From Lachnospiraceae bacterium A2 (GTDB lineage: Bacteria; Bacillota; Clostridia; Lachnospirales; Lachnospiraceae), in contig KE159636.1 in the NCBI GenBank assembly GCA_000403315.2, positions 1,356,906-1,420,905 on the forward strand: 64,000 nt of DNA, given 5' to 3'. The stretch's first letter is position 1. Each line of letters opens with the position of its first letter. Below the pieces are notes generated by a model that had not been told where the DNA came from, did no database searches, and was given only the letters and a program-made list of their open reading frames with translations. The translations under genes and the position numbers were made by a program. This document shows, piece after piece, positions 38,809 through 46,411 of the stretch.

Positions 38809-39088
38809 ATCTATTTTAGTGATTGATACGCCGGAGAATTGCGATCAATGTCCATGTTTTCTTGAAGTTGCAACAGATTGTTGTGGGGTAAATGGAAAAG
38901 ACATTGACGGTCATGGAAAACCTGATTGGTGTCCATTGAAAGAAATGGTAGAAAAAACAAGTGTTGGAATAGAGGTTTGCATTGGAAACAAGACTGAATG
39001 TGTTAAAAGCTACGTTGACGGCTACAACGCTTGCATTGATGAAATTTTGAAAGGGGTGAATAGGGATGAGCAGAGAACATCTTTATAA
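38801..39088 (+). CDS. Cys-rich phage protein (95 aa)
   Basis: ATG 38801 behind GAAGGAGGCAGGAA. CDQCPCFLEVATDCCGVNGK, then KPDWCPLKEM is a small metal-binding motif repeated in many Clostridia phages. The C-terminal part overlaps the next gene by 23 bases. Confidence 0.65.
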   Translation: MSKSILVIDTPENCDQCPCFLEVATDCCGVNGKDIDGHGKPDWCPLKEMVEKTSVGIEVCIGNKTECVKSYVDGYNACIDEILKGVNRDEQRTSL

Positions 39089-39593
39089 GGCAAAGCGTGT
39101 GAATTGGAGGGAACTGCCGAAAGAGGAATGGTGGGTTGAGGGATTTTATGTGCAATTACCCAAAATAAGCCTTGGGGCAACGATAGTAGCAGGAGGGGAT
39201 TTATGTGCGGAAGATGTTGCTGATTACATAATCGTTAATAAATCAAAGCAACACTCAAGTTTTTCAAATGCGTATCCGCTTGAAGTTGTGGAGTGTGAGC
39301 AGTATGAGGTAGACCCTGAAACCATCTGCGAGTATACTCAAATGACCGGTAAGAACAGAGTGAAGATTTTTGAGGGGGATATCATAAAAACAGATTTTTT
39401 TAATCAAGTTTACGGATACGAAAAACCTGATAAATCAGACTTAAATATTTATAAGGTGTACTTTAATGGTATTACTTATTGTGTAAAAAATAAGGAAAGA
39501 GAATGTACGTTATTGAATAGAAGCAAAGATTGCGAGATTATTGGAAATATTTTTGACAATCCTGAACTTTTGGAAGGAGGCAAGACAGAATGA
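39066..39593 (+). CDS. YopX-family protein, diverged
   Basis: 175 aa; ATG 39066 behind GAAAGGGGTGAATAGGG. The YopX pattern is recognisable: LYKAKRVNWRELPKEEWWVE, YEVDPETICEYTQMTGKNRV, KIFEGDIIKT, CEIIGNIFDNPELL. It has a longer middle than the first YopX copy at 38395. Two YopX genes next to excisionase/integrase are usual for this phage type. Confidence 0.85.
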   Translation: MSREHLYKAKRVNWRELPKEEWWVEGFYVQLPKISLGATIVAGGDLCAEDVADYIIVNKSKQHSSFSNAYPLEVVECEQYEVDPETICEYTQMTGKNRVKIFEGDIIKTDFFNQVYGYEKPDKSDLNIYKVYFNGITYCVKNKERECTLLNRSKDCEIIGNIFDNPELLEGGKTE

Positions 39594-39784
39594 AAGAAGT
39601 ACCAATTAAGGACAAGCTGAACTTGACGATTGAAGAAGCAGCGGCGTATAGCGGAATAAGCGAAACAACTCTTAGGGGTAGGCTTAAAGAGGGAAATTAT
39701 GATTTTATTCTAAAAAACGGAACAAAAACACTGATTAAACGCCGGTTATTTGAGAAATATTTGGAAAGTGTTGACGCTATATAA
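39590..39784 (+). CDS. xis: excisionase
   Basis: 64 aa; ATG 39590 behind GGAAGGAGGCAAGACAGA. Tn916-type Xis/MerR-like winged helix: LNLTIEEAAAYSGISETTLR, then LILKNGTKTLIKRRLFEKYL-like C-terminal strand. It bends DNA at the attachment site and directs the integrase to excision. It lies just upstream of the integrase and shares its DNA strand. Confidence 0.85.
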   Translation: MKEVPIKDKLNLTIEEAAAYSGISETTLRGRLKEGNYDFILKNGTKTLIKRRLFEKYLESVDAI

Positions 39785-39816
39785 CTCTGTATAATTTGTT
39801 ATATCTTTGCATATCG

Positions 39817-39862
39817 TTGAAAAATGGCGTTGCATGTGGTATAATTTTACTGCTTGCAACGC
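39817..39862 (+). promoter_or_regulatory. integrase promoter inside an inverted repeat
   Basis: TTGAAA (39817-39822), 17-bp spacer, TATAAT (39840-39845). The -10 box lies between the arms GCGTTGCA (39827-39834) and TGCAACGC (39855-39862), an 8-bp inverted repeat that could be an operator or an RNA stem at the 5' end of the integrase message. Confidence 0.7.
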
Positions 39863-39887
39863 TCTTTTCATAGGAAAGGAGCTACTT

Positions 39888-41105
39888 ATGGTACGAAGAA
39901 AAGATAATAGAGGTCGTGTATTGAACGATGGGGAAACACAGAGAGCAGATGGGAGGTATGCTTACCAATATACGGACATGCTTGGCAATCGGAAATCTAT
40001 TTATAGTTGGAAGCTGTTTCCGTCCGACCGAACGCCGAGTGGAAAGCGTGCGGATTTAAGCCTTAGAGAAAAGGAAAAACAGATATTTTCGGATTTGAAC
40101 AGCGGAATAGTGCCATGCGGAGGGAATATGAAGGTGCTACAGCTTGTCGAAAAGTACATATCCCAAAAGACGGGCGTAAGGCACAACACGAAGGCAAATT
40201 ACAATTTTGTTATCAACATCATAAAAAAGGAAGAGTTTGGGGCAAAGAGAATTGACAAGGTCAAGTTGTCAGACGCTAAAGCATGGTTGATTAAGTTACA
40301 GAAAGACGGCAGAGGGTACAGCTCCATACATTCCATCCGAGGGGTTGTCCGCCCAGCTTTTCAAATGGCAGTTGATGATGATTTGCTTGTGAAGAATCCA
40401 TTTGAATTCCAACTCGCCACGGTTGTTGTCAATGACAGCGTAACAAGGGAGGCGATTACAAGAAAACAAGAACGGCAGTTTTTGGAGTTTGTAAAGAACG
40501 ACAAGCATTTTTGTAAATATTATGAGGGGATTTTCATCCTCTTTAAGACAGGCATGAGGATTTCGGAGTTTGTTGGATTGACGGTATCGGATGTTGACTT
40601 GAAAAACCGAAAGATTATCATAGACCACCAATTGCAGCGAACAAGGGATATGCGGTATGTGATTGAGAACACGAAAACCTCATGCGGCACAAGGGAAATT
40701 CCGATGGCAGATGAAGTGTATGAGTGTTTCAAAACAATCATTCAAAACAGGCGGAAACCAAAGGTTGAACCGATAATTAGCGGAAAAACTGGTTTTTTAT
40801 ACCTTGACAAGAACGGAATGCCTATGGTCGCCTTGCATTGGGAACATTATTTTCAACACATCAGAAAGAAGTACAACAGCATATACAAAGTGCAAATGCC
40901 AAAAGTTACCCCTCATGTCTGCCGACACACGTTCTGTAGCAACATGGCAAAGTCTGGAATGAATCCCAAAACCCTGCAATACATCATGGGACATAGTGAT
41001 ATAGGGGTTACACTCAATACATATACCCATGTGCAGTATGAGGATGCCGAAAAGGAAATGAGCAAAATTCTTGAATCAAAACCAAAAAGAAGGAATGCCA
41101 TGTAG
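39888..41105 (+). CDS. int: tyrosine recombinase (Tn916-like integrase)
   Basis: 405 aa; ATG 39888 behind ATAGGAAAGGAGCTACTT. N-terminal arm-binding domain (RKDNRGRVLNDGETQRADGR, YQYTDMLGNRKSIYSW), core-binding SAM-like domain (about 80-175), catalytic domain with Arg in KTGMRISEFVGL, HxxR in TPHVCRHTFCSN, His in QYIMGHSDI and the nucleophile in LNTYTHV. Integrates and excises the element. Reads outward toward the host border. Confidence 0.95.
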   Translation: MVRRKDNRGRVLNDGETQRADGRYAYQYTDMLGNRKSIYSWKLFPSDRTPSGKRADLSLREKEKQIFSDLNSGIVPCGGNMKVLQLVEKYISQKTGVRHNTKANYNFVINIIKKEEFGAKRIDKVKLSDAKAWLIKLQKDGRGYSSIHSIRGVVRPAFQMAVDDDLLVKNPFEFQLATVVVNDSVTREAITRKQERQFLEFVKNDKHFCKYYEGIFILFKTGMRISEFVGLTVSDVDLKNRKIIIDHQLQRTRDMRYVIENTKTSCGTREIPMADEVYECFKTIIQNRRKPKVEPIISGKTGFLYLDKNGMPMVALHWEHYFQHIRKKYNSIYKVQMPKVTPHVCRHTFCSNMAKSGMNPKTLQYIMGHSDIGVTLNTYTHVQYEDAEKEMSKILESKPKRRNAM

Positions 41106-41146
41106 GTTTGTCGGTTTGCCAAGAGGTTTCCGACTGGAAAAATCCC

Positions 41147-41310
41147 TTGAAGTACAAATTTTTGAATTTACTTCAATTTTACTTCAAATTCGCAACAAAC
41201 TATGCTAATTTATGCAGAGTTATACATGATTTTATAAAAATATGCAAGAAAGGAAAATGCTCGAAAAGCCAGTAAATACAAGGCTTTGCATAGTTATTCA
41301 AAGTTATGCA
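41147..41310 (+). repeat. short repeats between integrase and host gene (candidate att region)
   Basis: TTGAAGTA (41147-41154) and two TACTTCAA copies 11 bp apart (41169-41176, 41180-41187) look like integrase arm sites. AGTTATNCA occurs at 41218-41226, 41292-41300 and 41302-41310, the last two as a 10-bp tandem repeat. The crossover core is expected in this 200-bp gap, but the left copy cannot be identified. Confidence 0.5.
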
Positions 41311-41776
41311 AGATATAATAAAAATACTATTCGTCTGCCACGGCAACATTTGCAGAAGCCCAATGGCCGAATTTGTTATGAAAGACATAGTACAAAAGCA
41401 AGGCATCGCCAATGAATTTTACATTGCAAGCGCAGCCACCAGCATGGAGGAAATCGGTAACCCCGTCCACCATGGCACAAGGAACCGCTTAGCCCAGGAA
41501 GGCATTTCCGTAGCAGGGAAATACGCCGTCCGCATGGAGCGCAGCGACTATCAGAAATACGATTACATCATAGGGATGGATAGCTGGAACTACAAAAACA
41601 TGCTCCGCATTGTAGGGAAAGACAAGGAGCATAAAATCAGCCTTCTTTTAGATTACACCGACCATCCAAGGGACGTAGCCGACCCATGGTACACAGGGGA
41701 TTTCGAAAAAACTTACGAAGACGTAGTAGCAGGGTGTGAAGGCTTGCTGGAAAGAATAAAACGTGATCACTTCTAG
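41306..41776 (+). CDS. low-molecular-weight protein tyrosine phosphatase
   Basis: 156 aa. P-loop VCHGNICRSPMAEF (CX5R type, Cys about residue 12) and the general acid Asp in LDYTDHPRDVADPWYTGDF are intact. It removes phosphate from tyrosine, for example in capsule-kinase systems. It is the first host gene right of the element. ATG 41306 has no ribosome site within 20 bases, so the native 5' region was probably replaced when the element integrated. Its stop codon is part of the IS target duplication. Confidence 0.85.
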   Translation: MQDIIKILFVCHGNICRSPMAEFVMKDIVQKQGIANEFYIASAATSMEEIGNPVHHGTRNRLAQEGISVAGKYAVRMERSDYQKYDYIIGMDSWNYKNMLRIVGKDKEHKISLLLDYTDHPRDVADPWYTGDFEKTYEDVVAGCEGLLERIKRDHF

Positions 41777-42651
41777 AGCGTGTTTGAAAAACATTTTGCT
41801 TTGTTCATTTTAACCAAATGAGGATGGATGCAAGGCACACAAAGCCCATAAATGTAAACGCCAGTTTGTCATAGCGTGTGGCAACCCGCCGGAAGCTTTT
41901 CAGTCTGAGAAAGTATTTTTCAACGAGATGGCGTCCCTTATACAGCCACCAGTCGCAGCGGCGTTCAAATTTCGCCCCTTTCCTGGACGGAACCGTTGGT
42001 TCCCCTCCGTGGTCATATATAGTCTATCAGTTTCTGGCTGTCATAGCCGCGGCCGGCAAGGACATTGCTGCCCTCTATATTGATATGTTCCAGTACAGGA
42101 ATGGCAAAATTGATGTCATTGCGCTGCCCCTCGCTGAGCATGACATATACAGGATAACCGTAGGCATCTACGGCTGCATGGACTTTGCTGCTGTGTCCGC
42201 CCCTGCTGTGCCCGATTCCGTTTGGAGGCCCCCTTTTTTTGCACCAGCACTGTGCTGGTGGGCCTGGACGGTGGAGGCATCCAGGAACAGTTCCCCCAAC
42301 TCTGCCTCCAGGCAGAGTACCCGGAAGATGTTATCCAGGATCCCGTCCTCAATCCATTTACGGAACCGGCTGTATACGGTCTTCCAGGGGCCATAACGTT
42401 CTGGGAGGTCACGCCAGGGGGCACCACTGCGGGTTATCCAGACCATGGCGTTTACCATTAAGCGGTTATCCTTGGGAGGCCGTCCAGGTTTATTGGTTTT
42501 TTCTGGTGGGAGCAGGGAAGCAATTTGTTCCCATTCCTGATCCGTTAACTCATAACGCCTTGTCATAACAAACACCCCTTTTTCTTTATTCTATCATAGA
42601 ATTTGGGGTAATAACATATGTTTTGTGCAATTTTTATTTTTCAAACACGCT
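41777..42651 (-). mobile_element. IS5-family insertion sequence (875 bp)
   Basis: Perfect 15-bp terminal repeats AGCGTGTTTGAAAAA at both ends, flanked by CTAG duplications (41773-41776 and 42652-42655). The transposase is on the minus strand. The left CTAG includes the phosphatase stop TAG, so the insertion leaves that protein unchanged. Confidence 0.9.
41805..42566 (-). pseudogene. IS5-family transposase (OrfAB), with an extra frameshift
   Basis: OrfA starts at ATG 42566-42564 behind AAAGGGGTGTTTGTT: YELTDQEWEQIASLLPPEKT, GAPWRDLPERYGPWKTVYSR, LFLDASTVQAHQHSAGAKKG. An A7 run near 42234-42240 offers the usual -1 slip into OrfB: IGHSRGGHSSKVHAAVDAYG, LAGRGYDSQKLIDYI. Near 42015-42021 (TATATATG) a second shift is needed to read YDHGGEPTVPSRKGAKFERR, LVEKYFLRLKSFRRVATRYD and LASILIWLK. 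The second shift is not part of normal expression, so this copy is probably inactive. Confidence 0.8.
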
Positions 42652-42718
42652 CTAGAGCGTGAATCTTGCAGAAAGCAATTTTCAGATACGCCTTAGCTAT
42701 GTGCTTAAAAACAGCGGT

Positions 42719-42816
42719 GGGGCTGTCGCATTAAGAAAAATGATAGAAGATATAGTTGGTATAAATCATTCTTCTATACTATATCTTGTATATGTTTTGC
42801 TTAGTGCGACAGCCCC
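42719..42816. repeat. 98-bp MITE-like hairpin
   Basis: GGGGCTGTCGCA-TTAAG and its complement CTTA-G-TGCGACAGCCCC form the ends; an inner pair AGAAGATATAGT / ACTATATCTTGT extends the hairpin. The ends resemble IS termini, but no transposase is inside. No clear target duplication is visible. It is located between the IS5 copy and the carbonic anhydrase gene, in a gap with no gene. Confidence 0.65.
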
Positions 42817-42874
42817 AGCCCATTCTTCCGTGGGTCCGGCATCCCGCCGTTTATAGCTTGAAAGGCACGCCGCC

Positions 42875-43378
42875 TTATACCCCAGCCTTAACGTAGGCAG
42901 CCGCTTCCTCAATATAGTAGGCGGCATTTTGTTGGATTGTTTCCTTTTCTTCCTCTGTAACAGGCCGGATAACCTTCCCAGGATTGCCCAGTACAAGGGA
43001 ATTATCCGGGATAACCATGTTCTGTGTCACCAAAGCCCCGGCGCCGATTATGCAGTTTTCCCCAATCACGGCATGGTTCATAATAATCGCCCCCATGCCA
43101 ATCAGGGAATTGCTGTGGATGGTGCAGCCGTGGATAATTGCCCCATGCCCAATGGTAACGTGGCTGCCGATTGAGATATCTGCCCCATGGTCTACATGGA
43201 GCACGCAGCCGTCCTGGATATTGGTGCCTTCCCCAATCACTGCAGAGCCGGCTTCTGCCCGGACAACGGCATGGAACCAGACGCTTGTATTGTCCCCAAG
43301 TGCAACGTCGCCCCGGACAATTGCCCCTGCGGCAAGGAACACATTTTTTCCCAAAACGGGAGTTTTTATTGTATGCAT
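42875..43378 (-). CDS. gamma-class carbonic anhydrase-like protein
   Basis: 167 aa; ATG 43378 lies nine bases after AAAGAAAGG (earlier ATGs at 43387 and 43384 are too close). Left-handed beta-helix hexapeptides (AAGAIVRGDVALGDNTSVWF, ENCIIGAGALVTQNMVIPDN). Zinc His pattern: LHVDHG, then IGHGAIIHG. Members hydrate CO2 or act as acyltransferase-like trimers; the exact activity is unproven. Monocistronic, facing the IS. Confidence 0.85.
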   Translation of the reverse strand: MHTIKTPVLGKNVFLAAGAIVRGDVALGDNTSVWFHAVVRAEAGSAVIGEGTNIQDGCVLHVDHGADISIGSHVTIGHGAIIHGCTIHSNSLIGMGAIIMNHAVIGENCIIGAGALVTQNMVIPDNSLVLGNPGKVIRPVTEEEKETIQQNAAYYIEEAAAYVKAGV

Positions 43379-43516
43379 TTCCATCATCCTTTCTTTTTTC
43401 CAGTATATAATATTTCCACAAAAAAGTAAATTCTATGAACCGGAGGAAAAGTTATTACAATGTATCAGTGAAGGGCACAAAGAAGCTTTAGAAAGACGTC
43501 TGAAAGGTTGAATACT

Positions 43517-44047
43517 ATGAATGATACCCAGTTATTGCAATGCATTGAAGAACATGGGAAAAATGTTTATACATTCTGCTGCCAGCTTACCCAGAACAGG
43601 CAGGAGGCAGAGGAGCTTTACCAGGACACCTTCCTGAAAGCGGTGGAACTTAAGGGCAGGATGGATTGGGAAAAAAATCCCGGAAGCTACCTGATTTCCA
43701 TTGCGCTGCGCATCTGGAAGAATAAAAAAAGGAAATACGCTTGGCGCAGCCGGATTGCCGGCATGGAAGGGTTAGAAGAAGGGCTGGTAAGCGGGGAAAG
43801 CTGCGGGAAAGAAAGTTCCCCGGAAGAAATTTTTTTCCAGAAAGAGCTGTGCCGCCAGGTGCAGGATGCAGTGGCGGGCCTGGAAGAAAAATACCGCATC
43901 CCAGTGTTCCTTTACTATTCCCAGCAATTTTCCACAGAGCAGATTGGAAAAATTTTGAAGCTGCCGCAGGGGACGGTGAAAAGCAGGCTGTATAAAGCAA
44001 GGAAACTGTTAAAAAAGGAATTGGAGGTTGTGTTTAATGAAAGATGA
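43517..44047 (+). CDS. ECF-type RNA polymerase sigma factor
   Basis: 176 aa; ATG 43517 nine bases after GAAAGG (TTG 43508 is in frame but too near). Region 2: YTFCCQLTQNRQEAEELYQD, TFLKAVELKG. Region 4: LEEKYRIPVFLYYSQQFSTE, QIGKILKLPQGTVKSRLYKA. It overlaps the next gene, its likely anti-sigma factor, by 11 bases. The pair probably answers an envelope signal. Confidence 0.85.
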   Translation: MNDTQLLQCIEEHGKNVYTFCCQLTQNRQEAEELYQDTFLKAVELKGRMDWEKNPGSYLISIALRIWKNKKRKYAWRSRIAGMEGLEEGLVSGESCGKESSPEEIFFQKELCRQVQDAVAGLEEKYRIPVFLYYSQQFSTEQIGKILKLPQGTVKSRLYKARKLLKKELEVVFNER

Positions 44048-45293
44048 CAGAAATCTGGAACAATTATTGCAGCAAGCCCTTTCTCCAAAAGAAGAGCCAG
44101 GTTACTGGCTGAACCAGAGTATTTTAAAAAAGGCAAAGGAGAGAGAAAGCATGGGCAAAACATATAAGAAAAGAATTCCAGCGGCCGCATTGATGGCAGC
44201 CGCAGTGTTATCCATAGGTTCCCTGACTGCCGTGGCAGCATGGAAATATCTGACGCCGGATAAGGTTGCGGAAGAAGTCCAGGACATGGGGCTTGCGGCG
44301 GCATTTCAGGGGGAGGACGCTATTTCCATCAACGAATCCCAGGAATACGGGCCATATAAAATCACGCTTTTAGGGGTGGTTTCCGGGGAAAATTTAAGCA
44401 AATACCTGACGTCGGAACATACAGGGGAAATCCGCAGGGACCGCACCTATGTGGTGACTGCAATTGAAAATACAGATGGTTCCCCAAGGCCAGATACCAG
44501 CGAAGAAAGCTATGGGCAGGACCCATTTTTCGTTTCCCCGTTGGTGGAAGGCCAGAACCCCAGCTTTTTCAACGCAGTGACAATGAGCGGCGGGTATTCC
44601 GAATTTGTGCAGGACGGCATTCAGTACCGGATTACGGAAACAGACAATGTAGAGGTATTTGCGGACAGAACCCTTTACCTTGCTGTAAATAGCGGCGTGT
44701 TTTATGACAATGGGGCTTACCAGTTTGACGCTGCCACAGGGGAAATCACCAGAAATGAAGCTTATGATGGGGTGAACGCGCTGTTTTGCCTGCCATTGGA
44801 TGAAAGCAAGGCGGATAAAGAGAAAGCAGATGCTTATATCAGGCAGTTGGAAGCAGAACTGGACGGCACAGGGGATGCAGCAGACGGGACGGGTTCCGGT
44901 ATCACAGAGGAAAACGGAAATGAAGAAGAACCTGCCCTGCAGTCAGCCTCTGATGAAAGCACAGAAACATTCTATAGGGAGGTTCCAGATTTTACAGACT
45001 GGGAGGAAGAAGATTTCAGGCAGCATGCAGCGCTGCTGGAAGACCTGACGCAGACGCTGCATGTGGACAAAAAGGGCTATATCAGCTATACGTACCAGAT
45101 AGAGGAACATGGGGTGGAATCCTCTAACACAATCTTGGCAGAAAGCCTTTTTGAAGAAAACCAGGTTGGCATGTCAAAAGTGAAGCAGGCCATAAAAGGG
45201 GAAACAGAGCAGGAAGGGATGTTTGTTGAAACATTTACACGGAATGAAGATGGGACAATTACCTTAAAGGTCTATAATTATCAGGAAAATTAA
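44037..45293 (+). CDS. membrane anti-sigma factor-like protein (DUF4179-type)
   Basis: 418 aa; ATG 44037 behind TTGGAGGTTGTGTTTA. A short cytoplasmic N-terminus (LEQLLQQALSPKEEPGYWLN) for sigma binding, one membrane helix at about 44-65 (IPAAALMAAAVLSIGSLTAV), and a large extracellular beta-rich domain (about 70-418) with an acidic linker near 285-310. Translationally coupled to the ECF sigma gene. Typical sigma/anti-sigma layout of Clostridia. Ligand unknown. Confidence 0.75.
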   Translation: MKDDRNLEQLLQQALSPKEEPGYWLNQSILKKAKERESMGKTYKKRIPAAALMAAAVLSIGSLTAVAAWKYLTPDKVAEEVQDMGLAAAFQGEDAISINESQEYGPYKITLLGVVSGENLSKYLTSEHTGEIRRDRTYVVTAIENTDGSPRPDTSEESYGQDPFFVSPLVEGQNPSFFNAVTMSGGYSEFVQDGIQYRITETDNVEVFADRTLYLAVNSGVFYDNGAYQFDAATGEITRNEAYDGVNALFCLPLDESKADKEKADAYIRQLEAELDGTGDAADGTGSGITEENGNEEEPALQSASDESTETFYREVPDFTDWEEEDFRQHAALLEDLTQTLHVDKKGYISYTYQIEEHGVESSNTILAESLFEENQVGMSKVKQAIKGETEQEGMFVETFTRNEDGTITLKVYNYQEN

Positions 45294-45402
45294 TGGAAAG
45301 GGCTGCTGTATTCAGGGGAACCGGATGCAGCGGCCCTCTTGCCATTCCCGGGGGAAAAGCATATAATGGTGGAATAAAAATTTTTATGAGGTGCTGATGA
45401 TA

Positions 45403-46326
45403 ATGGAAAATAAAGAAAAGGCCATGCTAATTGAAAAAAGCATCCAGAAAAAATTCCACAAGGAACTGTTCTCCCGCTTTGCAAAAGCAGTCCGTGACTA
45501 TGGGCTGGTACGGGAAGGGGACAAGATTGCCGTCTGCATTTCCGGCGGGAAGGATTCCATGCTGATGGCAAAGCTGTTCCAGGAACTGCAGAAGCATAGG
45601 AAGGTGTCTTTTGGGCTGGAATTTTTGGTGATGGACCCGGGCTATCTGGAGGAAAACCGGAAAAGGATTGAGGATAATGCGGCAAACATGGGGATTCCTG
45701 TTACCATATTTGAAACGGATATTTTCGAAGCAGTGTATGGCATAGAAAAATCCCCCTGTTATCTCTGTGCCCGGATGCGCAGGGGGCATCTCTACCATCA
45801 GGCCGGGAAGCTGGGCTGCAATAAAATTGCATTGGGCCACCATTACGACGACGTAATTGAAACCATTCTGATGGGCATGCTTTACGGCGGGCAGATACAG
45901 ACGATGATGCCAAAGCTGCACAGCACGAATTTTCCCGGCATGGAACTGATCCGCCCCATGTATTATATCCGGGAGGAGGACATTATGCGTTGGCGGGACT
46001 ACCATGGGCTTGGGTTCCTCCAATGCGCCTGCCGCTTTACGGAAAGCTGCGCCGCCCAGGGGAATTCTCCCATCCATCCGCAGCCGGCAGCCAGTGGGAA
46101 AGGCTCTGGTGAAGGCTGCGCCCCCCAAAGGAAAGACCAGGAAACAGCATCCAAGCGTCTGGAAACCAAGCGCTTAATTGCAGAACTGAAAAAAACCAAC
46201 CCTTTTGTAGAAGCAAACATTTTCCGCAGCGTGGAAAATGTGAACCTGAGCACGGTAGTTGCTTACAAGGAACATGGGAGAAAACACCATTTTTTGGATA
46301 AATATGATGAGCAGCCAGCAAAGTAG
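45403..46326 (+). CDS. TtcA/TilS-family tRNA-modifying ATPase
   Basis: 307 aa from ATG 45403 (ATG 45397 also possible behind GAGGTG). PP-loop CISGGKDSMLMAKL near residue 45, the CYLCARMRRG pair near 118, and GHHYDDVIETILMGMLYGG. A CACRF cysteine lies near 200. These match tRNA 2-thiocytidine-type enzymes that activate a base with ATP and insert sulfur using an Fe-S cluster. A low-complexity insertion (about 205-240) is unusual. Confidence 0.8.
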   Translation: MENKEKAMLIEKSIQKKFHKELFSRFAKAVRDYGLVREGDKIAVCISGGKDSMLMAKLFQELQKHRKVSFGLEFLVMDPGYLEENRKRIEDNAANMGIPVTIFETDIFEAVYGIEKSPCYLCARMRRGHLYHQAGKLGCNKIALGHHYDDVIETILMGMLYGGQIQTMMPKLHSTNFPGMELIRPMYYIREEDIMRWRDYHGLGFLQCACRFTESCAAQGNSPIHPQPAASGKGSGEGCAPQRKDQETASKRLETKRLIAELKKTNPFVEANIFRSVENVNLSTVVAYKEHGRKHHFLDKYDEQPAK

Positions 46327-46355
46327 TTGACACGCATGGGAAAATGCGGTATAGT
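46327..46355 (+). promoter_or_regulatory. promoter of metY
   Basis: TTGACA (46327-46332), 17-bp spacer, TATAGT (46350-46355), 57 bp upstream of the metY start. The -35 is consensus. No S-box or T-box fold is evident in the short leader. Confidence 0.75.
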
Positions 46356-46411
46356 AGGTAAAAATAAATAACCTAGTAAACAGATAGGATAATAGGGAAA
46401 AGGAGAAAGCC

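Larger units (their letters stand above)
178..41305. mobile_element. prophage-like integrated element (right part complete, left end uncertain)
   Basis: A continuous block of about 100 short, overlapping, mostly + strand genes of phage type: repressor, Rha, SSB, RecT, SbcC-like, primase-helicase, RNase H, YopX, excisionase and tyrosine integrase. It is visibly more AT-rich than the host genes to the right. The right boundary must lie between the integrase stop (41105) and the phosphatase start (41306). The left boundary is not seen and may be outside the window. No terminase, portal, capsid or tail gene is present in the window. Confidence 0.85.

Noticed and set aside
42718..42816. The GGGGCTGTCGCA hairpin as a plain terminator
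   Set aside because: It is 98 bp with IS-like ends and inner paired segments, and has no T-run next to the stem; a mobile hairpin fits better.
45427..46128. Long minus-strand frame opposite the TtcA-like gene
   Set aside because: Antisense shadow; the plus strand carries a complete PP-loop enzyme.
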